This document shows positions 48,904 to 57,526 of a DNA stretch of 64,000 bases, one piece after another. Both the position numbers and the translations under genes were made by a program. The stretch lies in assembly GCA_025360605.1 (NCBI GenBank), contig JANYBV010000052.1:62001-126000 (forward strand). Reading direction: 5' to 3'. This DNA comes from Alphaproteobacteria bacterium (GTDB taxonomy: Bacteria > Pseudomonadota > Alphaproteobacteria > Rickettsiales > SXRF01). How positions within the stretch are numbered: position 1 is the first letter of the stretch; each line of letters opens with the position of its first letter. Below the pieces are notes generated by a model. That model did not search any database and was not told the DNA's origin. It worked only from the letters and a program-made list of their open reading frames with translations.

Positions 48904-50148
48904 ATGCGTCTGACCTTAAGCACTAAATTTTTCTGCATTGCGTTTCTTTCCGTAGGCGCGATTGTGCTCAGCCATGTCATTTCCAATGCCGCCGCCTTCA
49001 CCGAAACGACCGACCAGAAAATCCGCACCCTGCTGTGTCTTGAAGTGGCATCCGTGCTAGTGGCACTGGCGGTGCCGTGGTATGCGGTGCGCAATATTTT
49101 CACGCCACAACGCCATATGATTGAAGCCATGCGCCTGATATCGCAAGGCGATACCGCTGCTGTTATCCCGCATGCTGACCGCAAGGATGAAATGGGCGAA
49201 ATGGCGCGTACCCTCTCGGTGTTCAGGGAAAATGCCATCAACCTGATTCATCTGGCCGAGGAGAAACAACGGCTCGAACATGAATCGGAGATGATCCGCC
49301 ATAAAGCCATCGAAGACATGGCAAACACCTTTGAAAGCAGCATTAAAAAAATCGCCGATACGGTGGCAGCGGCCTCGGTCGCACTCGACCAGACTGCACA
49401 TGCGGTGGCAACCACTACCGCAGGTAACAAAAGCAAATTAAGCGCACTGGTCAATCAGGTGACGGAATCCAGCCGCAATGTCGTCGTAGTATCCGAAGCG
49501 CTGGATAATATGTCCACCGCGATCACCGAGATCAACACCAAAATGGGCCGTGCCTCTTCCATTACGAAAGTGGCGGTCGCTGAAGCTGGAAAAGCCGATC
49601 ACACGGTTAAAGGCTTGAACGAAGCAGCTACCAAAATCGGCGAGGTAGCCACCCTTATCAACGCCATTGCCGAACAGATCAATCTGCTCGCCCTGAACGC
49701 CACCATTGAAGCGGCGCGTGCGGGTGATGCGGGCAAAGGATTTGCGGTGGTGGCATCAGAGGTCAAAAGCCTCGCCACCCAGACCACCAAGGCCACCGAA
49801 CAGATCGCCCAGTATATCGCCTCGATCCAGAATGCCACAAACGATACGGTAAAAGCCATGCAAAGCATCGGCAGCACTATCGGTGAAATCAACCAGATAT
49901 CAGACGGTGTAGCCACCGCCATCGACGAACAGCGCGCCAATACCGCAGATATTCATACCACCGTGCAGGAAGTATCCACCATTACCCAGACCGTGGCACA
50001 AAATGCCACCGATGTGAATTCATCATCCGCGGTTACGGAAGAATCAACGCGGCTGATGTTGATGGCCACCTCCAAGCTTTCCAAACATTCGGAAATGCTG
50101 AAACAGGAAGTAGATAAATTCCTAAGCGGAATACGTTCGCAGAATTAA
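48904..50148 (+). CDS. Methyl-accepting chemotaxis-type receptor without a periplasmic domain
   Basis: A 414-residue protein. Two membrane helices (about 7-29 and 42-65) are joined by only about 10 residues ([10 protein letters not shown]), so there is no room for an outside ligand domain. A HAMP-like stretch follows ([36 protein letters not shown]). The C-terminal signalling domain has the highly conserved hairpin [19 protein letters not shown] and [17 protein letters not shown]. No C-terminal methyltransferase-tethering pentapeptide is seen. It may sense membrane state or cytosolic cues. Its stop overlaps that of purQ. Confidence 0.92.
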   Translation: MRLTLSTKFFCIAFLSVGAIVLSHVISNAAAFTETTDQKIRTLLCLEVASVLVALAVPWYAVRNIFTPQRHMIEAMRLISQGDTAAVIPHADRKDEMGEMARTLSVFRENAINLIHLAEEKQRLEHESEMIRHKAIEDMANTFESSIKKIADTVAAASVALDQTAHAVATTTAGNKSKLSALVNQVTESSRNVVVVSEALDNMSTAITEINTKMGRASSITKVAVAEAGKADHTVKGLNEAATKIGEVATLINAIAEQINLLALNATIEAARAGDAGKGFAVVASEVKSLATQTTKATEQIAQYIASIQNATNDTVKAMQSIGSTIGEINQISDGVATAIDEQRANTADIHTTVQEVSTITQTVAQNATDVNSSSAVTEESTRLMLMATSKLSKHSEMLKQEVDKFLSGIRSQN

Positions 50149-50798
50149 GCGGCCAGCAGGGATTTAAACAGCGCAACACCATCCACGCCACCAATCAACG
50201 ATTCGGCATGGCGTTCAGGATGCGGCATCATGCCCAACACGTTGCGTTTAGCATTGCAGATACCAGCAATATTCAGCTGTGAGCCGTTCGGGTTGTCTTG
50301 ATAGGTGAAGACAATCTGGTCATTATCCTGCAGTGATTTGAGCGTGGCGGCATCGGCAAAATAGTTGCCGTCGTGATGCGCCACCGGCACGTTGATCACC
50401 TGCCCTTTTTTGTAGTTCTTCGTAAACGGTGTGGCGATGGTTTCCACATTCAGCCTCACCTCGCGGCAAACGAATTTCAGTTTCTGGTTACGCATTAAAA
50501 TCCCCGGAAGCAATCCGGATTCGGTGAGCACCTGAAAACCGTTGCATATGCCAATCACCAACCCGCCTTTATCCGCATGCGCTTTCACTTCACGCATGAC
50601 CGGAGAGTGTGCAGCCATAGCACCGCTGCGCAAATAATCACCGTAGGAGAATCCCCCCGGCAATACCACCAGATCGACTTTCGGCAGGCTATTGTCACCG
50701 TGCCATACCATCACCGGCTGCAAGCCCGTAGCGGCAAGAACGGTCTTGGCATCGCGGTCGCAGTTGGAACCCGGAAAAACGATAACAGCAGATTTCAT
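50145..50798 (-). CDS. purQ: FGAM synthase glutaminase subunit PurQ
   Basis: Supplies ammonia from glutamine to PurL. Class I amidotransferase: [14 protein letters not shown] at the start, [19 protein letters not shown], the catalytic Cys in [17 protein letters not shown] near residue 87, and the His/Glu in [11 protein letters not shown] near the end. 217 residues. ATGA overlap with the purS stop. Confidence 0.97.
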   Translation of the reverse strand: MKSAVIVFPGSNCDRDAKTVLAATGLQPVMVWHGDNSLPKVDLVVLPGGFSYGDYLRSGAMAAHSPVMREVKAHADKGGLVIGICNGFQVLTESGLLPGILMRNQKLKFVCREVRLNVETIATPFTKNYKKGQVINVPVAHHDGNYFADAATLKSLQDNDQIVFTYQDNPNGSQLNIAGICNAKRNVLGMMPHPERHAESLIGGVDGVALFKSLLAA

Positions 50799-51040
50799 TG
50801 CTCAACCAGCTCGTAGCGGTAATTCTCAACCACCGTATTAGCAAGCAGGCCCGCACACATTTTCTCAATGGCGGCTTCCGCTTTTTTGCGGTCTTTTTCT
50901 TTCACTTCCACTTCAATGTATTTACCCTGACGCACTTCTTCTACTTCAGGAAAACCCATGTTGTGAAGCGCACCGACGATGGCGCGGCCCTGTGGGTCGA
51001 GTACACCGCTTTTTAACGTGATATGGATTTTAGCTTTCAT
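50795..51040 (-). CDS. purS: FGAM synthase subunit PurS
   Basis: 81-residue structural subunit that docks PurQ onto PurL. The family pattern [20 protein letters not shown] and a helix with [19 protein letters not shown] are clear. It overlaps purC and purQ by ATGA junctions. Confidence 0.96.
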   Translation of the reverse strand: MKAKIHITLKSGVLDPQGRAIVGALHNMGFPEVEEVRQGKYIEVEVKEKDRKKAEAAIEKMCAGLLANTVVENYRYELVEQ

Positions 51041-51855
51041 TTCTTTTTCTTCTTCGCGGTTTTAGGTGTGGGTTTCTTGGCCATTTTCGGGGTCTTGGCG
51101 TTGACTTCGATCACATAGCTGCTGTCGCCATCCTGCGGCATAACGCCAAGGCGGCGTGCCACTTCACGGTATGCATCTTCGATTTCACCGAGATCCTGAC
51201 GGAAGCGATCCTTGTCCAGCTTGTGACCGGTTTTCATATCCCACAGGCGGCAATTATCGGGGCTGATTTCGTCGGCAAGAATAATCTGCTCGCGATCATT
51301 TTCCTGAAGGCGGCCGAATTCCAGTTTGAAATCCACCAGACGTATACCGATGCCCATGAACAGACCGCTGAGGAAATCGTTGATGCGGAATGCATACATG
51401 CGGATTTCATCCATCTCCGACGGGGTCGCCCAGCCGAAAGCGAAGATATGTTCTTCAGTGACGAACGGATCGCCGAGCGCGTCATTTTTATAGCAATATT
51501 CGATCAGCGGATGACCGAGCGGTTTGCCTTCCTGCACGTTGAAACGCTTGGCAAAGCTGCCGGCGGCAACGTTACGGATGATCACTTCCAGCGGAACAAT
51601 CTGCACGGATTTGATAAGCTGCTCGCGCATGTTCAGCGTGCGGATAAAATGGGTCGGTATGGACATCTCGTGCAAACGCAACATCAGGTATTCGGAAATG
51701 CGGTTGTTAAGAACGCCCTTGCCGTTGATAACCCCTTTTTTTACATTGTTAAATGCGGTGGCATCATCCTTAAAATGCTGGATCAGCGTTCCGGGTTCCG
51801 GCCCCTCAAAAAGTTGCTTTGCTTTGCCTTCATAGATAGGTTTGCGCGGGGGCAT
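51037..51855 (-). CDS. purC: SAICAR synthetase PurC
   Basis: Ligates aspartate to CAIR in purine synthesis. The N-terminal [20 protein letters not shown], then [30 protein letters not shown] and [13 protein letters not shown] are typical. ATG at 51855 ([10 protein letters not shown]) gives the usual family start; ATGs at 51897 and 51885 exist but would add a basic stretch. The tail is Lys-rich ([17 protein letters not shown]), beyond the usual end of the fold. Confidence 0.95.
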   Translation of the reverse strand: MPPRKPIYEGKAKQLFEGPEPGTLIQHFKDDATAFNNVKKGVINGKGVLNNRISEYLMLRLHEMSIPTHFIRTLNMREQLIKSVQIVPLEVIIRNVAAGSFAKRFNVQEGKPLGHPLIEYCYKNDALGDPFVTEEHIFAFGWATPSEMDEIRMYAFRINDFLSGLFMGIGIRLVDFKLEFGRLQENDREQIILADEISPDNCRLWDMKTGHKLDKDRFRQDLGEIEDAYREVARRLGVMPQDGDSSYVIEVNAKTPKMAKKPTPKTAKKKKK

Positions 51856-52036
51856 GTTGATGATCTTTCGTTTTATTGGGTGCATAAATTTTTCCATAGC
51901 CCTGTCATAAAGGAAATTATGTCACACTGCAATATTGCAGAATGCCCGAAAAGCCTTTATATAGGCTCTCAATAACTGTATTTCAAGACCCGCAATAGTA
52001 AAAGTTGCTGAAAAAGCGACAGAAAAGGACAGTGCC

Positions 52037-52357
52037 ATGACTACATTCGATGATCGCGACAAGGCGTTCGAGAACAAATTTGCCCATGATGAAGAGCTGG
52101 CGTTCAAAGTCCATGCCCGCATCAATAAGCTGGTCGGCCAGTGGGCCGCTACCCAGATGGGCAAAACCGGCATCGAGGCAGAAAATTACGCCGTTGATCT
52201 GGTACAGGGTGAATTAACAAGCGACACCAAACACTTAATCGAAAAACTGCAAAAAGACTTCGCCGCCGCGAAAGTCACCGTGGCGCTGGAAGAAATCAAC
52301 GCAGCGATCGTGCGCGAAACTACCATCGCCAAATCACAGCTGTTAGGCGACAAGTAA
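52037..52357 (+). CDS. F1-ATPase zeta-type inhibitor (DUF1476)
   Basis: A 106-residue protein starting MTTFDDRDKAFENKFAHDEE, the hallmark of DUF1476, the family of the zeta subunit that blocks ATP hydrolysis by F1 in Paracoccus and relatives. The N-terminal inhibitory helix and a four-helix body are expected. This family is restricted to alphaproteobacteria and supports the taxonomic call. It is a single gene, upstream of the TerB/J-domain gene. Confidence 0.93.
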   Translation: MTTFDDRDKAFENKFAHDEELAFKVHARINKLVGQWAATQMGKTGIEAENYAVDLVQGELTSDTKHLIEKLQKDFAAAKVTVALEEINAAIVRETTIAKSQLLGDK

Positions 52358-52399
52358 TTACGTTCGCTTTTTTAATACCAACTGCGTTTAAATTGCCGT

Positions 52400-53185
52400 A
52401 TGATTTGCCGCATGTCAGGGTCGCTTAAACAACAGTCGGTTTTCTCCAAAGCCATCACCACGATGACGGCGAAACCGAAGCAACTTTTATCCGGCGTAAA
52501 ATACCGTCTGCATGGCCTGAAACAAGGCGCGCCCAAGACCGCTCCCGAGGCGGTATTACAGGGATTATCACCTGATGATGAACAGTTCAAACACCTATCT
52601 TTCACTTTTGCCATTATTGCGCTTTCGGCCAAAGTCGCCTGCGCCGACGGCAAGCTGACACAGGAAAAATACATCGCGTTCCGTGATTCGTTCCCGCTTA
52701 AAGACGGCGTATGTGGCAAGCTGCGTTCGCTATTCACGCTGGCCTGTCATAACGAAACGCCACTGGAACATTACGTCTTGCAAATCAAGTGTGCCTTTCC
52801 CGACAACCAGCCCCTGTTTACGGCATTGCTCGACCGCCTGTTCCTTGTCGCCAGCGCCGATGGCGCGGTGTCACGCGAAGCAGAAACCATACTCTCTACC
52901 ATCGCTCATATATTAGATGTCAGCGCCATTGATTTTAGCGCCGCCTGCGCGCTTTATGAAACACCATCTGCTGTCGTAGACAAAAAACAGGCGCGCCACA
53001 TTATGGGAGTAGATGCAGGCGTTGAGGCACGAACCCTTAAAAAACGCTACCATGAGCTAATGCAAAATTACCACCCCGACCGCTATGCCGCGTACGACCT
53101 CTCCCCCGAAGTCAAACAATTGCTACAATTCAAAGCGGCCGAAATCAACGAGGCCTACCGCGCGCTGAAAAAAATCGCCGCATAA
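52400..53185 (+). CDS. TerB-domain and J-domain protein (DjlA-like, no membrane anchor)
   Basis: About 261 residues. Residues of about 70-180 form a TerB-like helical domain with the acidic-aspartate pattern ALSAKVACADGKLTQEKYIA and LVASADGAVSREAE, which may bind metal. The last 60 residues are a J domain with the HPD tripeptide in MQNYHPDRYA that stimulates DnaK. DjlA has the same order, but it has an N-terminal membrane helix that is absent here; instead there is a short basic region. ATGs at 52400 and 52412 are both possible. Confidence 0.85.
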   Translation: MICRMSGSLKQQSVFSKAITTMTAKPKQLLSGVKYRLHGLKQGAPKTAPEAVLQGLSPDDEQFKHLSFTFAIIALSAKVACADGKLTQEKYIAFRDSFPLKDGVCGKLRSLFTLACHNETPLEHYVLQIKCAFPDNQPLFTALLDRLFLVASADGAVSREAETILSTIAHILDVSAIDFSAACALYETPSAVVDKKQARHIMGVDAGVEARTLKKRYHELMQNYHPDRYAAYDLSPEVKQLLQFKAAEINEAYRALKKIAA

Positions 53186-53254
53186 GGACGCTGGACGGCT
53201 CCTTTCGAAAAGTATATCACAAGGTAGTATCACTCTTCTTTTTACTGCTTTATT

Positions 53255-54127
53255 ATGCGCCCCATTGATATCTTTTTTGCCATTCTGGTTGCGCTGCTGT
53301 GGGGCTGCAATTTCGTCTCCGCAAAATTCGGTGTGGCATATTTTCCGCCTTTCCTGCTGACGGCGCTGCGCTTTACATTTGTGTCGCTGGTGCTGGTTCC
53401 GTTCGTGCCACGCCCTACGCTTGCTCAACTGAAACAGATTATAGTGCTGTCATCCATGAGCACATTCCATTTCTCGCTGATTTTTGTCGCCATTTTCATG
53501 GGGCTTGATATTGCCAGCAGCGCCCTGCTCGGCCAGATGGGCGTGGTGTTCGCCTGCATATTCGGTGCTATTTTCCTGAAAGATATGCTCGGCATATGGC
53601 GCATCGGCGGCATCGTTATCGCCTTCATCGGCACCGCTATCGTGGCAGGTACACCGCACATCATGCAACATACGGGGGCATTTTATGCCGCCATCGGTAG
53701 CACCCTGACATGGGGCATCGCCAATGTACTGATAAAACGTATCCATGGCCTGCACAGCATGGCGCTACTGGCATGGATGGGGCTTTGCACCGTGCCGATG
53801 CTATTGCTGTTATCATACCTGTTTGAACCACACTGGCCGAACATCATGGATGCGCCGCTGTCGGCATTGCTGGCCGTCACCTACACCGCCGTATGCTCCA
53901 CCATCATCGCTTATGGTTTATGGTACTATTTGCTTGGACGTTATAACGTGTCGCAGGTTACACCTTACAGCCTGCTCACACCCATTTTTGGTATTGGCAG
54001 CGGCCAAATTTTCTTCACCGAAGAGCTCACCTCACAGGTGTTACTTGGTGGTTTCGTAACCATCATCGGCGTGGCGGTGATCGTGATACGCCGTCCCAAA
54101 ACCATCATTCTCGGAGAAGCGACATGA
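53255..54127 (+). CDS. EamA-family (DMT) transporter
   Basis: A 290-residue inner membrane protein with ten predicted helices in two EamA repeats: residues 5-135 (LVALLWGCNFVSAKFGVAYF) and 145-280. The substrate is unknown; family members export amino acids, nucleosides or metabolites. Its last four bases overlap the start of the amidase gene (ATGA), so the two are translated together and may be functionally linked, for example in handling of wall breakdown products. Confidence 0.9.
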   Translation: MRPIDIFFAILVALLWGCNFVSAKFGVAYFPPFLLTALRFTFVSLVLVPFVPRPTLAQLKQIIVLSSMSTFHFSLIFVAIFMGLDIASSALLGQMGVVFACIFGAIFLKDMLGIWRIGGIVIAFIGTAIVAGTPHIMQHTGAFYAAIGSTLTWGIANVLIKRIHGLHSMALLAWMGLCTVPMLLLLSYLFEPHWPNIMDAPLSALLAVTYTAVCSTIIAYGLWYYLLGRYNVSQVTPYSLLTPIFGIGSGQIFFTEELTSQVLLGGFVTIIGVAVIVIRRPKTIILGEAT

Positions 54128-54924
54128 GCGCACCTGCTATCACACAGCGCCCTTCCCCCAATTTCGACAGCCGCGATGGACAGACCATCGACATGCTGGT
54201 GCTACATTATACCGGTATGCCCACCGCACGCGAGGCACTGGACCGGTTATGCGATGCACAAGCCAAAGTCAGCGCCCATTATGTGGTGGATGAGGACGGC
54301 ACTATCTATCAGCTGGTGGCCGAAGAAAACCGCGCATGGCACGCAGGCGTGAGCGCGTGGCGCGGACATAGCAACATCAACCAACGCTCCATCGGCATCG
54401 AAATTGTCAATCGCGGCCATGAGTTTGGCTATCATCCCTTTCCAGTAGAACAGATGAAAAGCGTGGCAGCCTTGTGCAAGGGTGTCGTGTCGCGCCACGC
54501 GATTCCCAAACGCAACGTGGTCGGGCATTCGGATGTTGCCCCCACCCGCAAGGAAGATCCAGGTGAATTATTCGACTGGAAGATGCTGGCTACGCAAAAA
54601 ATAGGATTGTGGCCGAGGGAATTAAGAGGCAAGCCTTCCATTTTTGGCATGCTGGCGGGCTTCCTGATGTGGTGTTTCAGCGGCGATATTTTTCCAGCCG
54701 TTTCACTGCCTACGAAAAAAAATAAAGCGATGTACGCTATTGCCTCCGGCCCGCTTCCCTCGGAGGAGGAGCTGAAGCACCGGCTGGAATCCTATGGCTA
54801 CGACACCGCCGACCTGCCCAAAACCATCACCGCCTTCCAGCGCCATTTCTTCCCTAAGCATTTAACCGGCATATGGGACCATGAATGCGTGGTGCTGCTT
54901 GCAGCTTTGACGGCTATGCTATAG
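54124..54924 (+). CDS. N-acetylmuramoyl-L-alanine amidase (AmpD/AmiD type)
   Basis: Zinc amidase that cuts the MurNAc-L-Ala bond of muropeptides. The amidase_2 fold has LVLHYTGMPTAREAL (first zinc His, about residue 27), SAHYVVDEDGTIYQLV, SIGIEIVNRGH and the second zinc His and Asp in VVGHSDVAPTRKEDPGELFDW. A C-terminal peptidoglycan-binding-like domain (SYGYDTADLPKTITAFQRHF) is seen after a short hydrophobic stretch. No signal peptide is present, so a cytoplasmic AmpD-like recycling role is the simplest reading. Confidence 0.9.
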   Translation: MSAPAITQRPSPNFDSRDGQTIDMLVLHYTGMPTAREALDRLCDAQAKVSAHYVVDEDGTIYQLVAEENRAWHAGVSAWRGHSNINQRSIGIEIVNRGHEFGYHPFPVEQMKSVAALCKGVVSRHAIPKRNVVGHSDVAPTRKEDPGELFDWKMLATQKIGLWPRELRGKPSIFGMLAGFLMWCFSGDIFPAVSLPTKKNKAMYAIASGPLPSEEELKHRLESYGYDTADLPKTITAFQRHFFPKHLTGIWDHECVVLLAALTAML

Positions 54925-54959
54925 AGATCTGCGGTGTAACCTATTAATGGAGCATTTTT

Positions 54960-55124
54960 ATGGCATATGAAGAAGGTATGAGTTTTGATTACAGTGAGAT
55001 CACCAAGCATGTGACCGTCACTTTCCGTGGAAAAATCACCAAGTTAACCCCACAATACAAAGATTATCGCCGCGCCAAGGAAGAAGCTGAGGCTTTCTGC
55101 CGCAAGAACGGCTGGAAGGGCTAA
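54960..55124 (+). CDS. Unknown 54-residue protein
   Basis: Small hydrophilic protein (MAYEEGMSFDYSEITKHVTV start, EAEAFCRKNGWKG end) with GGAG eight bases before the ATG. No membrane segment or known motif; the single Cys is near the end. The open frame, ribosome-binding site and tight fit between the amidase and the DUF3147 gene (10 bases after) support a real gene. Confidence 0.6.
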   Translation: MAYEEGMSFDYSEITKHVTVTFRGKITKLTPQYKDYRRAKEEAEAFCRKNGWKG

Positions 55125-55134
55125 TCGTCGGGGC

Positions 55135-55482
55135 ATGTTTTACCTCGTCATTAAATCGGCGTTGTCGGGCGTCATCGTCATGATCGTATCCGAGGTCGCC
55201 AAACGTAGCCCGTCTGTTGGCGGGCTGATCGCGTCGCTGCCGCTGATTTCTCTGCTGGGTATTATCTGGCTGTGGAAAGAAACAGCGGATGTTGAACGCA
55301 TCGCCGCACACGCCGAATCCACTTTCTGGTTTGTCCTCCCCTCCCTGCCCATGTTCCTTATACTGCCTGCCCTGCTGCGGCAGGGAATGGGCTTCTGGGT
55401 GGCCCTTAGCCTGTCGTGTATTGTTACTATTTTCTTATATATTACAATGCTATGGCTTCTTCCAAAGCTGGGTCTGAAGTAA
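55135..55482 (+). CDS. DUF3147 family membrane protein
   Basis: A 115-residue protein with about four membrane helices (LVIKSALSGVIVMIVSEVA, GLIASLPLISLLGIIWLW, FWFVLPSLPMFLILPALL, LSCIVTIFLYITMLWLL) that matches the uncharacterised DUF3147 family. A central ETADVERIAAHAESTFW loop is typical of these proteins. It is followed by the RNase P RNA gene. Confidence 0.82.
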   Translation: MFYLVIKSALSGVIVMIVSEVAKRSPSVGGLIASLPLISLLGIIWLWKETADVERIAAHAESTFWFVLPSLPMFLILPALLRQGMGFWVALSLSCIVTIFLYITMLWLLPKLGLK

Positions 55483-55529
55483 CCAAAGCCTTAGCTTGCT
55501 GACAGCAGCGTATTCCACTATAGATTTAG

Positions 55530-55930
55530 AGCCAGATAGCCGGATGGCCGCGAATAGCAATATTTGAGGAAAGTCCGGGCTCCATGGAACACGGTGGCGG
55601 GTAACGCCCGCCGGAGGCAACTCTAGGGAAAGTGCCACAGAGAATATACCGCCTGTACGCAAGTATAGGTAAGGGTGAAAAGGTGCGGCCAAAGGTGAAA
55701 GCCGGAAGCTTAAAGTAAGAGCGCACCGCGCTTGTGGTAACACAAGTGGCAGGGAAAACCCCACCGGGAGCAAGACCAAATAGGGGCAGTAAGATACGGA
55801 TTTATTCGTATCAGGCAGGTTCCGTGCAACTGCCCGGGTAGGTCGCGTGAGGTGACGGGCAACCGTCATCCCAGATGAATGGTCATCCCTTCGCAAGAAG
55901 GACAGAACCCGGCTTACAGGCTGTCTGGCA
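55530..55930 (+). ncRNA. rnpB: RNase P RNA (M1 RNA), bacterial type A
   Basis: Catalytic RNA that trims the 5' leader of tRNA precursors. The first bases GCCAGATAGCC pair with GGCTGTCTGGC at the 3' end to close helix P1. The conserved GAGGAAAGTCCGGGCTCC (P4 and the CR-I region) lies near 55567. GACAGAACCCGGCTTACAGG near the end is the universally conserved CR-V pairing partner. About 400 bases long. The T-rich stretch just after P1 could end transcription. No protein is encoded in this strand here. Confidence 0.96.
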
Positions 55931-56010
55931 ATTTTTATTGTATTTATTAACCTGCGTTAATATAGTGGCACATCATTGAACGTTGTCACTCCAAACAGAA
56001 AGTTTTCCCC

Positions 56011-56904
56011 ATGGCTTTTGTAAAAGAACTGCCTCCGCTCGCACTCATCGCAAAGGAAACCGGCAAGAAAATTTTTGCCCTGCAGGCGCATGTGAAAGCG
56101 AATCCGCAGGAGTGGGAGCATAAAGAGGAAAGAAAGCCGGATGGCACTATTGTGCATTCCATCGCGACCAAGGCCGATAAAGAAGCGCATTACATGATTA
56201 AAAATTTCATCGCAGCACATCCGCGTTTTAAGGATCTGGGCTTTGTGTCCGAGGAAGGTACCGAGGAAGAAATTGCCGCCGGTATTCAGGCCAGTGAACG
56301 CATCGAAACCGACCCGCTGGATAATACGAGCGGCTATGCCAAAGGAAAGCCGGGCAGAGATGACGGCTACAGCGTTAATATCGGCCGCGTAAAAGAAGGC
56401 GTTCCGGTGGAAGGCGCGGTGTATTTCCCCGCCAAACAGGAATTATTCTTCACCAGCGAAGACGGCAAAAAAGCCTACTACCAAAAAGGTGATGGTCCGG
56501 TCGTGGATCTCGCTGTCAAAGATGGCGCATTGCGCCAGCCGTTTAAAGTCGCTGTCGGTTTCAACAATCCTAATCTAGAAGGGCTGGGCAGGGAGAAGGA
56601 AGATTTTGTCACCGGCGGAGAACCCGCTCAATACCGCAGCATGAAAGTCGCCGATGGCACTTATGATATCACCCAGCTTAATGTCGGTGATGGTGGATAT
56701 AATTCATGGGATATCGTTGGGCCAGACGCCGTGCTGCGTGCCGCTGGCGGGGCATTTGTGACACGGCAGGGCGATCTGATGGAATACCAGACCGGCACTT
56801 ATAAAGTAGCTGACCATTATGCCGGAAGCCTCGATTGCCTGATCACACGCAATATAGCCAAACCGGAATTGCGGCAACAGCTGAACCGTACCCAACTCTA
56901 CTGA
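56011..56904 (+). CDS. Inositol monophosphatase-family phosphatase (CysQ-like)
   Basis: A 297-residue protein of the lithium-sensitive, magnesium-dependent phosphatase superfamily. TKADKEAHYMI, GFVSEEGTEEE and the metal-binding ETDPLDNTSGYAKG motif are seen, as well as a WDIVGPDAVLRAAGG segment near the end. The family motif DPLDGT is changed to DPLDNT: the aspartates are kept, but Gly is replaced by Asn. 3',5'-bisphosphate nucleotidase, inositol or fructose phosphatase activity are all possible. Its stop abuts that of the convergent SixA-like gene. Confidence 0.8.
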   Translation: MAFVKELPPLALIAKETGKKIFALQAHVKANPQEWEHKEERKPDGTIVHSIATKADKEAHYMIKNFIAAHPRFKDLGFVSEEGTEEEIAAGIQASERIETDPLDNTSGYAKGKPGRDDGYSVNIGRVKEGVPVEGAVYFPAKQELFFTSEDGKKAYYQKGDGPVVDLAVKDGALRQPFKVAVGFNNPNLEGLGREKEDFVTGGEPAQYRSMKVADGTYDITQLNVGDGGYNSWDIVGPDAVLRAAGGAFVTRQGDLMEYQTGTYKVADHYAGSLDCLITRNIAKPELRQQLNRTQLY

Positions 56905-57435
56905 TTATCCCTGCACCAGAATCTTCGGTGTGGTAAATTCCATGAGCGTAGCATTAGCCTGAGTGATGTCTTCCCACGCCACCGCGCCCAGATCAATCGA
57001 CGCAAAGGCACAGGTGGGGAATTTCATCATCAGCAGCTCCAGCAAATCCTCGTCACCCTGCTTTGATACATTCAGGCACAACTGGTGCAGCCCCGGATTA
57101 TGCCCCACCACCATCACACTACTCATGGTTTCAGGCAGGCAGGCGAGTTGTTTGACGATTTCATTGGCGCTGGCGAGATAAAGAGCATCCGTAAATTCCT
57201 GCTTTGAGGTGCATTTGCTTGCCTCTTTCACCAGATTCCATGTGGTTTTGGCGCGTTTTGCCGTGGAACACAGCACCAGATCAGGTTTTATAGCCTTGTC
57301 CACCATGTATTTACCGATTACCGCGCAGGCATCGATACCCTGCTGGTTGAGGCCGCGCTCGTGGTCATCAAGGGTGGCTGAGCCTGTCTCCGCCTTGCCG
57401 TGCCTGAGGATATACAATGTCTTGGTCAGTGGCAT
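56905..57435 (-). CDS. SixA-like phosphohistidine phosphatase
   Basis: A 176-residue protein of the histidine phosphatase superfamily. The catalytic RHG motif lies in LYILRHGKAETG near residue 10, an Arg in CSTAKRAKTTW at the middle, and the second catalytic His in VVGHNPGLHQL. The length and HNPGL motif match SixA, which removes phosphate from histidine kinase HPt domains and PTS proteins. It is divergent from ppk, with 91 bases in between. Confidence 0.87.
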   Translation of the reverse strand: MPLTKTLYILRHGKAETGSATLDDHERGLNQQGIDACAVIGKYMVDKAIKPDLVLCSTAKRAKTTWNLVKEASKCTSKQEFTDALYLASANEIVKQLACLPETMSSVMVVGHNPGLHQLCLNVSKQGDEDLLELLMMKFPTCAFASIDLGAVAWEDITQANATLMEFTTPKILVQG

Positions 57436-57526
57436 AGTCCTGCGCCTGCAATTTTTATGCGTATCTGCTTGTAATTAATTCGTATTTTAACATACAATAA
57501 ACCTAATTGATGTATAGTTAATTTTT

